Source of the DNA: UKL13-2 sp040379385
GTDB taxonomy: Bacteria; Pseudomonadota; Gammaproteobacteria; Burkholderiales; Usitatibacteraceae
Length of the DNA stretch: 6,290 nucleotides
Reading direction: 5' to 3'
NCBI GenBank assembly: GCA_040379385.1
Contig: JBEILF010000148.1
Location: 1 to 6,290, forward strand
In this document: positions 1 to 5,888 of the stretch, piece by piece
Numbering within the stretch: position 1 is the first letter of the stretch
Layout: every line of letters starts with the position of its first letter
Program-made: the position numbers and the translations under genes
Notes under the pieces: generated by a model
The model's database searches: none
What the model was told of the DNA's origin: nothing
Seen by the model: only the letters and a program-made list of their open reading frames with translations

Positions 1-47
1 AGCCAGTAACGCCATTCGGCGGCGGCGATAACGAGCACGCGTTTCAC
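1..47 (-). CDS. Start of a probable ABC-2 type permease (cut by window edge)
   Basis: Only the first 15 codons are inside the window. The frame opens with a GTG that overlaps the TGA stop of the ATPase gene by four bases (GTGA), the usual sign of translational coupling between an ABC ATPase and its partner. The peptide begins MKRVLVIAAAEWRYW. A short basic start followed by an E-W-R cluster before the first membrane helix is common in ABC-2 family permeases, which carry N-terminal patterns such as 'ARKEWR'. No membrane segment is visible yet, so the permease call rests on position and this short motif. It could also be a DUF3526-type permease subunit, which is an inference from the neighbourhood and not shown by the sequence. 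Confidence 0.6.
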   Translation of the reverse strand, partial: MKRVLVIAAAEWRYW

Positions 48-769
48 GGATTGGTCTTGGCGGAAAAGGCGCGGTGGACGGTTTCGGTCTCAATGCGACC
101 ACCAGCAGGTGCGGCGAACTGATCCACCAGCTTGCCGCCGCGTAGCAGGCCGATACGATCCGCCACCTGGCAGGCACCATACACGTCGTGTGTCACCATC
201 AGGATGGCCTTGCCAGCGTCGGCAAGGCCGCGCACCAAGTCGTGAAATTCGTCGATGGCGGTGGGGTCCAGCCCCGAGGTTGGCTCGTCGAGCAAAAGAA
301 TGTCTGTGTCACGCAAGATTGCCAACGCGATTGCCACTTTCTGCCGCATACCCTTGGAGTACCGGCGCAGCTTGATCCCGCGCGCCTCACCGGCCAGCGA
401 CACACGATCAAGTGCCGCGTCGATGTCGGATTCACCACAGACCACACCGGCCAGTTGCAGAAAGTAGTTAAGGTTCTCGCGCGCATCGAGATGTTCGTAC
501 ATTGAAGCGGCTTCAGGAAGGTAGGCCATCGCACGGCGGGCGGCCGCCACGTCGCTGCCAACATCGCGTGTGTTGACGATGACCCGACCGCCGGATACCG
601 GCAGAAAGCCAAGGAAGGTGGAAAGCGTCGTTGACTTGCCAGCACCGTTGCCGCCGAGCAGCCCGTAGACCTCACCGCCGGCAACTTCAAAGCTCACGCC
701 CGACAGCACTTCCCTGCCACCGCGAAGTACGCGGAGTTGCTCTGCCGCTAACTTAACTTGGCGCGCCAC
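44..769 (-). CDS. ABC transporter ATP-binding protein, NosF/ABC-2 type
   Basis: A 241-residue single nucleotide-binding domain that would sit on the cytoplasmic face of the inner membrane and power a permease. Visible motifs are Walker A GGNGAGKST (39-47), LPE at the Q-loop position (84-86, Glu for Gln, common in this subgroup), signature YSKGM (137-141) with RQKVAIALA after it, Walker B ILLLDEP (157-163), D-loop SGLD (165-168) and switch His194 in VTHD. The YSKGMRQ signature is typical of ATPases paired with ABC-2 permeases (NosF, CcmA and drug-efflux types), not of FecE/BtuD importers. Walker A has Gly where Pro is usual (GPNGAGKS). The start is a GTG one base after the TGA of the receptor gene, with no clear Shine-Dalgarno sequence, so translation is probably coupled. 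The stop overlaps the next gene. The domain is intact and full length. The transported substrate is unknown. Confidence 0.93.
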   Translation of the reverse strand: MARQVKLAAEQLRVLRGGREVLSGVSFEVAGGEVYGLLGGNGAGKSTTLSTFLGFLPVSGGRVIVNTRDVGSDVAAARRAMAYLPEAASMYEHLDARENLNYFLQLAGVVCGESDIDAALDRVSLAGEARGIKLRRYSKGMRQKVAIALAILRDTDILLLDEPTSGLDPTAIDEFHDLVRGLADAGKAILMVTHDVYGACQVADRIGLLRGGKLVDQFAAPAGGRIETETVHRAFSAKTNP

Positions 770-770
770 G

Positions 771-2900
771 TCAAAACTTGAACGCAGCGGACAAGCGTAC
801 GCTGCGTGGTGTGCCTGGTTGCACCCAAAGCGTCGAGAACGAGTTGGTGTAATAGGTTTCGTTGAACAGGTTGTCTACGTCCAGTCTCAGGGTCGTCGTC
901 TTTGTGACTTCATACGCGGCAAAAGCACGAGCCAGCGTATAGGCCGGCAGCTTGAAGTTGGTCGTAAATTCTCCGGAGCGCTTGCCCACATGCACCACGC
1001 CGCCACCCAGCTGCAGGCCGTGGCCGGCCAGCGTCATCGACTTCACCAGCTGCAGGCTCAGGCTTTGCTTTGGCACGTTGAGCAGCGGCGTGCCCGCCGG
1101 CACGGGGACGCCGAAGTTGGCGTCGTTGAAGGTGTTGGTGGTTTTTGCGTCGACATACGCATACGAAGCCCAAATGCTGTATCCGCTAGCGATTTCACCC
1201 TGCAAATCAATTTCGATGCCACGGCTTTTCGCTTGGCCAATGGCCGCCAATGTGAGCGCACTGGGGTCATCCACAACAAGGATGTTCTTCTGCCGAACTT
1301 GGAACACGGCCACCGTCCCGTCGATGCCGCCGACTGAAAACTTGGCACCGCCTTCAACCGCAGTGGATTGATTCGGCGTGAAGCCATTGCCGCGAGCATC
1401 CACACCTGAAAGCGGGCGGAAGTTTTCGCCGTAGGTGGCGTACAGTGACAGCGACGGATCGGCGCGGAAGACAAGACCGAGTTGCGGGCTGACGCGCGTT
1501 TCCTTTTGCGTCAGGACCTGGCCGTTGGCCCGGTTATTCAGTGTTTGTTTGTAGTCGTCGTAGCGCGCACCGACCCGCAGTTGCACACGGTCGCTCAGGT
1601 TGATCTGGTCCTGCAAAAACAACCCTGCCGATTGCTGCGTTTCCACACGGTTGGTTAGTGGCGTGGGCGTGGGAAGGGCGTAGCTGCCATAGACCGGGTT
1701 GAAGATGTTGATTGCCTGTTGCTGCGCCAAGGTCGGGTTGCTCGCCAGAGCCGGGGCGCGCGCACGCAGAAACACTTGGTCGTTTTCGAAACGGTCGGAA
1801 TCCAAACCGAAGATCACGCGGTGCCGAAGCCCACCCCATTTGAAGCGGCCATTGATTTCAGCACGTACCACCTGATAGTCGGCATCGTAGTCACGAAAGC
1901 GGCGCTGGCGTGTCAGCGTCTGGCCGTCGATCAGCAGACGCTGGCGGTTGGTGGCGAGTTCGGCTTCGGTCGAAAAGCCTTCCAGCGAGGTCTTGCGCGT
2001 GGTCAAGCCGACAAGGGCGCTCCAATCCTTGTTGAAGTCGTGCTGGAACTCGAGTTGGTGGCCCTGCACATCTGCCCTCAGCGGGCCGTCGCCCGGCTCG
2101 CCGAGAAAACGGCTCTGGGGAATCCGCCCTAGCTGTCCATTGAGCGCGAGAACACCGCGGTCGAACGGGATCTTTTGCTGACTGTACTCCAGTTCATAGA
2201 CCAGATTGCTTTGCGGGCTGATGCGCCAGGCAATCGACGGACTCGCACCGTGTTTGCTCGTTTCGACGGTATTGCGGAAGCTGCCTGCGTCTTCTGTGTA
2301 GCCGACGAAGCGGACGGCTAGGCTGTCGGAAAGCGGCGCGGTCCAATCGATATCGGCACGATAGGTATCAAAACTGCCGGCAGACAAACGAAACTCGCCG
2401 GCCGTCTTGAAGGTGGGACGTTTGGTGACTAAATTGACTGTGCCGCCAGGTTCACCGCGCCCGAACAACGCTGCACGCGGTCCTTTCAGCACTTCAACCG
2501 ACTCGATGCCCGACAAATCACGGGGACCGCCGAAGCCACGGCCGGCGTTGAAGCCGTTGACCAAATAGTTGCTGGGCAGATTTTCATCGCCAACGAAGCC
2601 GCGAATTGCGAACGCATTCCACAACCCACCGAAGTTGTTTTGCCGAGCCACTGTAGCTGACAGGGCCAATGCCTGATTGAGGTCGACCGCACCTGACGCA
2701 CGCAAAGTCTCCGCGTCGATTGTCTGTTCGGCCTGCGGCGTTTCCAAGCGCTTGAAGTCGCCTTGGTACGCCTGCCGGGTGGCGGTGATTGTCAACGTTT
2801 CCGCTTGCACTGCGGGGCTCGGCTGCTGCGCAATTGCAGGTACGGCCAAGAGTGTTGCAGTACAGAGCATCGGCACCGCACGGGTGTGGTTTTTCTTCAT
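771..2900 (-). CDS. TonB-dependent siderophore-type outer-membrane receptor
   Basis: With the start at 2900 the product is 709 residues, normal for this family. MKK and a hydrophobic stretch ending AIA (22-24) form a signal peptide. ETLTITAT (34-41) is a likely TonB box. The plug follows (about 50-162), with the hallmarks AIRGF, NYLVNGF, IESVEVLKGPRAALFGRG and EPGGTVNLVTKRP. A 22-strand barrel would fill the rest, with late-family motifs YATYGENFRPL, VDNLFNETYYT and a terminal Phe (AAFKF). The plug resembles receptors for ferric siderophores of the FhuA/FoxA/FpvA group, but the ligand cannot be read from sequence. There is no N-terminal signalling extension, so FecA-like sigma control is unlikely. 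An ATG at 2915 would add five residues. The frame stays open to an ATG at 3125, but that codon lies in the predicted -35 box and would bury the signal peptide. Neither 2915 nor 2900 has a good ribosome binding site. It is the first gene of a coupled operon with the ABC ATPase. Confidence 0.95.
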   Translation of the reverse strand: MKKNHTRAVPMLCTATLLAVPAIAQQPSPAVQAETLTITATRQAYQGDFKRLETPQAEQTIDAETLRASGAVDLNQALALSATVARQNNFGGLWNAFAIRGFVGDENLPSNYLVNGFNAGRGFGGPRDLSGIESVEVLKGPRAALFGRGEPGGTVNLVTKRPTFKTAGEFRLSAGSFDTYRADIDWTAPLSDSLAVRFVGYTEDAGSFRNTVETSKHGASPSIAWRISPQSNLVYELEYSQQKIPFDRGVLALNGQLGRIPQSRFLGEPGDGPLRADVQGHQLEFQHDFNKDWSALVGLTTRKTSLEGFSTEAELATNRQRLLIDGQTLTRQRRFRDYDADYQVVRAEINGRFKWGGLRHRVIFGLDSDRFENDQVFLRARAPALASNPTLAQQQAINIFNPVYGSYALPTPTPLTNRVETQQSAGLFLQDQINLSDRVQLRVGARYDDYKQTLNNRANGQVLTQKETRVSPQLGLVFRADPSLSLYATYGENFRPLSGVDARGNGFTPNQSTAVEGGAKFSVGGIDGTVAVFQVRQKNILVVDDPSALTLAAIGQAKSRGIEIDLQGEIASGYSIWASYAYVDAKTTNTFNDANFGVPVPAGTPLLNVPKQSLSLQLVKSMTLAGHGLQLGGGVVHVGKRSGEFTTNFKLPAYTLARAFAAYEVTKTTTLRLDVDNLFNETYYTNSFSTLWVQPGTPRSVRLSAAFKF

Positions 2901-2986
2901 GGAATGATCAGACATGGGAAGTCGCAGGGCTGTGGAGAACAGGAAAGAGGAGCGGGTGTTTCGGCAAACGGTCGCGCAGACTGATG

Positions 2987-3052
2987 TCAGCACTTGGCAA
3001 ATGCGTTCGAGTAGTGAGAGTGCGTTGGGACCGACGCGACTCCCGCCCTCAT
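2987..3052 (-). CDS. Candidate upstream ORF (leader peptide), 21 codons
   Basis: This short frame lies in the receptor leader and opens with ATG at 3052. It encodes a peptide starting MRAGVASVP, with a His-containing centre (THSHY) and ending AKC before TGA. It stops about 70 nt before the receptor start. There is no strong Shine-Dalgarno sequence. Its start codon lies in the 3' arm of a small predicted hairpin. The rest of the frame runs through the long P3 hairpin and the 3' strand of the closing helix, so ribosomes on it would unfold that structure. A frame this short can occur by chance. The call rests on this placement. The His and terminal Cys residues might sense a metal, which is speculation. 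Confidence 0.3.
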   Translation of the reverse strand: MRAGVASVPTHSHYSNAFAKC

Positions 3053-3085
3053 TGCGGCACCAATGCCACGCGTGGGCTACTCGAA
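3006..3085 (-). ncRNA. Predicted structured 5' leader domain of the receptor mRNA
   Basis: Read on the minus strand, a 9-bp perfect helix (TTCGAGTAG at 3085-3077 with CTACTCGAA at 3014-3006) encloses two more stems. P2 is CATTG/CAATG (3065-3061 with 3054-3050) around a 6-nt loop. P3 is GGGAGT-c-GCGT at 3044-3034 pairing with ACGCACTCTC at 3025-3016: ten base pairs including one G-U, with one bulged C and an 8-nt loop. An 11-nt joining segment contains the palindrome CCACGCGTGG. The predicted transcript start near 3090 puts the closing helix within a few bases of the RNA 5' end. I do not recognise a known riboswitch class. A leader that senses a ligand or ribosomes is possible. Chance pairing is less likely given three nested stems. 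Confidence 0.45.
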
Positions 3086-3096
3086 ACTTGTATGAG

Positions 3097-3125
3097 ATTT
3101 TACATAGATAGGGCCAGTTATGCAA
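3097..3125 (-). promoter_or_regulatory. Probable sigma-70 promoter of the receptor operon
   Basis: On the minus strand TTGCAT (3125-3120) and TAAAAT (3102-3097) are separated by exactly 17 bases. The -10 matches consensus at five of six positions and the -35 at three of six. Transcription would start near 3090, giving a leader of about 175-190 nt. The start would fall just upstream of the predicted RNA fold, which supports both calls. Confidence 0.5.
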
Positions 3126-3135
3126 TCTAGTTGCA
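3121..3135. promoter_or_regulatory. Operator-like dyad over the -35 region
   Basis: TGCAA-TCTAG-TTGCA is a perfect 5-bp inverted repeat with a 5-bp centre that overlaps the predicted -35 box of the receptor promoter. The placement suits a repressor. It does not match the Fur consensus. Short dyads arise easily by chance. Confidence 0.25.
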
Positions 3136-3189
3136 AATGAACGGATAGTGAATTAAGGACAGTCGGCCTCTTCTTGCATCTGTTTCCAA

Positions 3190-3213
3190 CTGCCTGCTGC
3201 CTGCTGCCTGCTG
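3190..3213. repeat. Short tandem repeat, 7-bp unit CTGCCTG
   Basis: Three perfect copies of CTGCCTG (3190-3210) are followed by a partial CTG. The repeat lies between the divergent receptor promoter and the broken methyltransferase. No function is evident. Otherwise 3126-3395 shows no gene that I can support. Confidence 0.7.
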
Positions 3214-3395
3214 TGCTTGGCTGCGAGCAGCGGTTTGATGTGTTGTTCTGTGTGCTGGCAATGTGCCTTGCGAGATTAGTGCGTAGTGTCGTGGCGGTGA
3301 TGCGATGGCGCGCACACCGCCGTAGTAATTCGGCCCCTCCTGCGGCATCCCGTCGGTGCCGGTTGTTGACCTCAACCAACCCTGCGCCACTGCCC

Positions 3396-3662
3396 ATGCT
3401 AGGCTACCGCACCAGACAGGAAGTCAATTCGTTTGTCGCGGTGGATGATCTGATCATCCGTTAACTGCGAGATCGCGAATAATTTTCTAACCTGCAGGGA
3501 GAGGCGTTGCGTATGGGGATTTCCTCGGCGATGCGGCCGTTGTTTGGTTTGGTCTGGTCATCCGGCTTGCAGTCCACTGCCGAGGTTGCGGCATGCAGGT
3601 TGAAGCCCGGCGAGCGCATGCTGGAGATTGGCTGTAGGCTGCCGCTGTACCGACGCTACTGA
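3396..3662 (+). pseudogene. 5' remnant of a SAM-dependent methyltransferase
   Basis: From ATG 3396 one frame reads MLGYRTRQE, then VDDLIIR, TAA (3462-3464), LRDRE, TAA (3480-3482), then FSNLQGEALRMGISSAM. It continues with PLFGLVWSSGLQ and LKPGERMLEIGC before a TGA at 3660. The pattern GISSA-PLFGLVWPSG followed by LxPGERxLEIGCG is what I expect from class I methyltransferases of the ETFB-lysine/nicotinamide methyltransferase-like group, where LEIGC is SAM-binding motif I. The text stays in register across both stops, as if Ser and Gln codons had mutated. Motif I is damaged (GCR for GCG) and the SAM-fold residues after it are missing. Only about 88 codons remain of roughly 220 expected. The 3' part is lost where it meets the ABC-F remnant on the other strand. 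It is almost certainly non-functional. Confidence 0.72.
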
Positions 3663-3692
3663 TCGTAATCCGGAGAGTCCCGACCGTTTGTT

Positions 3693-3980
3693 TTGCAGCA
3701 GCTCCCAGCGGTTCATTGCCGCGTTGATTTCACTCGCCACCACTTCCAGTCTCATGCTCATATTCGCAGCCGTGTCTGGTGACTTCACAAACAGGCTGCC
3801 ATCGGCGAGGACTTCGGTTAAGTTGGCCTGCTCCTTTTTTCGGGCTTCAATCTTGCCGGGTAGCTGTTCGAGCTCACGTGTGTTATTGAACCACATCTTA
3901 ACCTTGCGGCCCGTGCTGGCAGCAGCGGCAGCCGAAAACGAAGCCCCAGTATTGGCGGGTGTCTTCGTGGCATTTACCCA
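3693..3980 (-). pseudogene. Orphan C-terminal domain of a Uup-type ABC-F protein
   Basis: Within a longer stop-free minus frame, residues 172-243 read TRELEQLPGKIE, EQANLTEVLADGSLF, MRLEVVASEINAA and MNRWELLQ. This is the coiled-coil C-terminal domain found at the end of Uup and related ABC-F ATPases, where it helps nucleic-acid or ribosome binding. An Ala/Thr/Ser-rich linker precedes it (TPANTGASFSAAAAAST, 154-170), as expected between the second ATPase domain and the coiled coil. No Walker A, signature or Walker B motif is found upstream in any minus frame, so both ATPase domains are gone. The frame runs past the normal end (RWELLQ) through unrelated codons to 3558, so the original stop is lost. 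The remnant meets the broken methyltransferase tail to tail, with about 30 bp between them. It has no visible promoter and is probably not functional. Confidence 0.7.
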
Positions 3981-4421
3981 CGAAGTGTCCGTTTTTGCTT
4001 GACTTTGACATTGGTTGCAGGCGCGCAAGGTAAAAGACATGTCAAAAATCCCCCGTTCGTCGCCTTCGGCTGCCCCTTGGTCGAAACCGGTCATGAGCTG
4101 TTGCGGTGCGGTGAGAGGGGCAATTGCGGGATGCGCTGTTGCACAGGCGCTAAAGACAAAGGGCACCGATATCGATGCCCTCTGAGTCGCGCTGACAGCC
4201 TTTAGCTGCTTAAGCCGATTGCTACCCTTGCTTGACTGTGGTGCGCGTTGTGCTGCTTTCCGTTTCGACGATTCATCAACGATAGGCTGGCGATATTGCT
4301 CCAGCGTGCCTTCTTCGCTGTCGGGATCGTCTGGGCAGCACTTGCGTGCGGCGACGCGACAAATGAAGTATGAATGACGATAGAAATCGGCAAAGCAGCG
4401 ACGTACAGGGGGTTTCGGCAC
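3981..4421 (-). other. Unassigned stop-free stretch upstream of the ABC-F remnant
   Basis: An ATG at 4421 opens a frame continuous with the ABC-F remnant (287 codons in all, to 3558). The part here encodes MPKPPVRRCF, a charged segment (DDPDSEEGTLEQ, SSKRKAAQRA) and a mildly hydrophobic patch (SVPFVFSACATAH) that faintly resembles a lipobox, with F at -3. It ends in TLRACNQCQSQAKTD. I recognise no family. It has no convincing ribosome binding site and an unusual number of Cys residues. The ATG sits within a stem-loop downstream of the peptidase gene. It may be scrambled intergenic DNA rather than a gene. If translated, it would give an unrelated N-terminus fused to the Uup coiled coil. Confidence 0.3.
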
Positions 4422-4444
4422 TATTTCTATTTACTTGAGTGCCG
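4416..4444. terminator. Stem-loop just downstream of the peptidase gene
   Basis: CGGCACT (4416-4422) and AGTGCCG (4438-4444) form a perfect 7-bp stem with a 15-nt loop, starting about 28 bp after the peptidase stop on the minus strand. No U-tract follows on either strand, so it is a weak terminator candidate and might only stabilise the 3' end of the mRNA. Confidence 0.25.
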
Positions 4445-4471
4445 GAGCGCAATTAATTTGAGATGTCGGCC

Positions 4472-5845
4472 CTAGGGCTTGGATACCGGCTTGGTGTTTT
4501 CCGCAAGGAAGGCAACGGCACGCTCCAAGACACGATCACGATTGAACAGGTAGTCCTCACGCGTCATCTTGACTTCAATATCCGGCGCAACACCATCACC
4601 TTCAATACGCCCGCCAGACTTGGTCACAAAGCCGATTTCGCTGTAAGCCATTTGTGCGCCGCCGGGCACATCCGCCAGCCCGAAATAACCCAGCAGGCAG
4701 CCGCATGTGCGCTGTCCAATCAAGGTGGCGCGTTTGGTTTCTTTCATCATGCTGGAAAAAATCTCTGACGCCGACGCCGAACTTTCGTTGGTCAGCACTA
4801 CTACGGGCTTGGTGTAGGCCTTGTCGCCGATACCTTTGATTTCCTCTTCCATCTTGGTGATGGGGTAGAAGAAAACGGAAATCGGTTTGCCGGTGCGCGT
4901 CACCGTTTTCATGCCCGTTTGTTTGTCTTTAAAAAAGCGTGCAAGCAAATTCGCTGACATGCCACCCGAGCCGCCGCCGTTATTGCGCAGATCAATGATC
5001 ATGCCCGGGGCGTCTTTCATCTTGTCAATTTCGGCGACGATGCCGCCTTCAAGATTGCCGAGGAAGTTGGAAAAACGGAGGTAGCCAAACCCAGACGGGA
5101 GCACTCGTGGTGTGAAATCTGGCGGTACGGCGAATTTGCGCCGTTTCATGCGCAAGTCGATGGTCGTGCCGTCTGCGCGTACAAACGTCATCGAGACTTC
5201 CGTGCCGATATCGCCAGCGTTGATTTTGCGAACCGCGCCACGGGTGCGTGCCCAGGGAGTCGAGGTGTTGCGCGATTCGGCGACCAACTTACGATAAAGG
5301 GGGAGGGCGGCTTCGCCCTCGATGGCGCGGATGGTCATGCCGACGCGAACGCCCGCCCACCATGCATCTGACTGGGGATGAACAGAAGTCACCACAATCG
5401 TATCGTCTAGCTCGATAAACCCCAGACCAAGGCTGTGTGATTCGTTGTTTCGTTGCTGCTGCACCATCTTCGGTGAGTGGATGCGGGTATGCGAATCCTT
5501 TAACTCGCCGGTCATCTTGTCGAGTAGCTCCCAAAACTCATCATCGGTTTTGCTGTTGAGTAGTTGTGGTTCATACTTTGTACGTACCGCCTTCCAGTCA
5601 ACGCCGTTCAGCTTTGGGTCGTAATAACGCTCATTGACGGTAGTCCAGACAAAATCAATTGCAGCCTGTCGGAAATTATCCTCTGGCATGGGAACCGGGG
5701 TCACCGGTACGGAAGGTGCCACACTGGTGCGGGTGAGGATGCGGTTGGGGTCGAGGACTGAGCAACCAGTCGCGCTCAGCATCGCGATAGACAAAACAAT
5801 ATGGGCAAATCGTGGTGATCGTGGCAATGGTAGCAATCGTGGCAT
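4472..5845 (-). CDS. S41-family (C-terminal processing-like) peptidase lipoprotein
   Basis: The start at 5845 gives 457 residues. A basic start (MPRLLPLPR), a hydrophobic segment and SATGC (24-28) suggest a lipoprotein signal with Cys28 lipidated, so the protein should be anchored in the periplasm. The N-terminal helical region has RYYDPKLNGVDW and DSHTRIHSP (117-125), both typical of this family. A PDZ-like domain spans about 135-235 (LGLGFIELDD, WAGVRVGM). The S41 core follows, with GYLRFSNF, IIDLRNNGGG (283-292), VVVLTNESSASASEIF (348-363, predicted nucleophile Ser358) and GDGVAPDI (416-423). In CtpA/Prc enzymes a Lys lies 25 residues after the Ser, but here that position is Cys383 (RTCGCLLGY), so catalysis must differ or be lost. 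The frame stays open upstream to 6244, but that region lacks protein-like sequence and would bury the signal. It appears to be a single-gene unit. Its substrate is unknown. Confidence 0.92.
   Translation of the reverse strand: MPRLLPLPRSPRFAHIVLSIAMLSATGCSVLDPNRILTRTSVAPSVPVTPVPMPEDNFRQAAIDFVWTTVNERYYDPKLNGVDWKAVRTKYEPQLLNSKTDDEFWELLDKMTGELKDSHTRIHSPKMVQQQRNNESHSLGLGFIELDDTIVVTSVHPQSDAWWAGVRVGMTIRAIEGEAALPLYRKLVAESRNTSTPWARTRGAVRKINAGDIGTEVSMTFVRADGTTIDLRMKRRKFAVPPDFTPRVLPSGFGYLRFSNFLGNLEGGIVAEIDKMKDAPGMIIDLRNNGGGSGGMSANLLARFFKDKQTGMKTVTRTGKPISVFFYPITKMEEEIKGIGDKAYTKPVVVLTNESSASASEIFSSMMKETKRATLIGQRTCGCLLGYFGLADVPGGAQMAYSEIGFVTKSGGRIEGDGVAPDIEVKMTREDYLFNRDRVLERAVAFLAENTKPVSKP
5807..5842 (-). 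repeat. Imperfect 9-nt tandem repeat at the peptidase start
   Basis: Directly after the ATG, four related 9-mers follow one another on the minus strand: CCACGATTG, CTACCATTG, CCACGATCA and CCACGATTT. They encode the Pro/Arg/Leu-rich n-region of the signal peptide (PRL-LPL-PRS-PRF). This looks like a short duplication that built the positively charged start. Confidence 0.55.
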
Positions 5846-5888
5846 GAGGGTATCGCCCACGGAAAGGCATGCGGTTATAGAGCCCCCT

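Noticed and set aside
819..2181. Several plus-strand frames opposite the receptor gene
   Set aside because: They are antisense shadows of the well-supported receptor coding sequence and lack recognisable domains.
2901..3125. Receptor start at ATG 3125, adding 75 residues
   Set aside because: This ATG lies in the predicted -35 box, the added residues are not protein-like for this family, and they would bury the MKK signal peptide.
3131..3149. Possible Fur box, because TTGCAAATGA resembles half of a Fur site
   Set aside because: The second half (acggatagtga) does not match, so the overall fit to the 19-bp consensus is poor.
3174..3395. Plus-strand frame upstream of and in register with the methyltransferase remnant
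   Set aside because: Its translation includes the 7-bp repeat and shows no protein family features. The natural start of the remnant is the ATG at 3396.
3443..3459. 17-nt palindrome GGATGATC-T-GATCATCC
   Set aside because: It encodes in-frame residues DDLII of the methyltransferase remnant, so it is best explained as coding sequence that happens to be palindromic.
3963..3985. Hairpin CTTCGTGG/CCACGAAG followed by a T-run on the plus strand
   Set aside because: The T5 run begins about 7 nt after the stem, the site is inside the ABC-F remnant, and no plus-strand gene ends there. It is not a convincing terminator.
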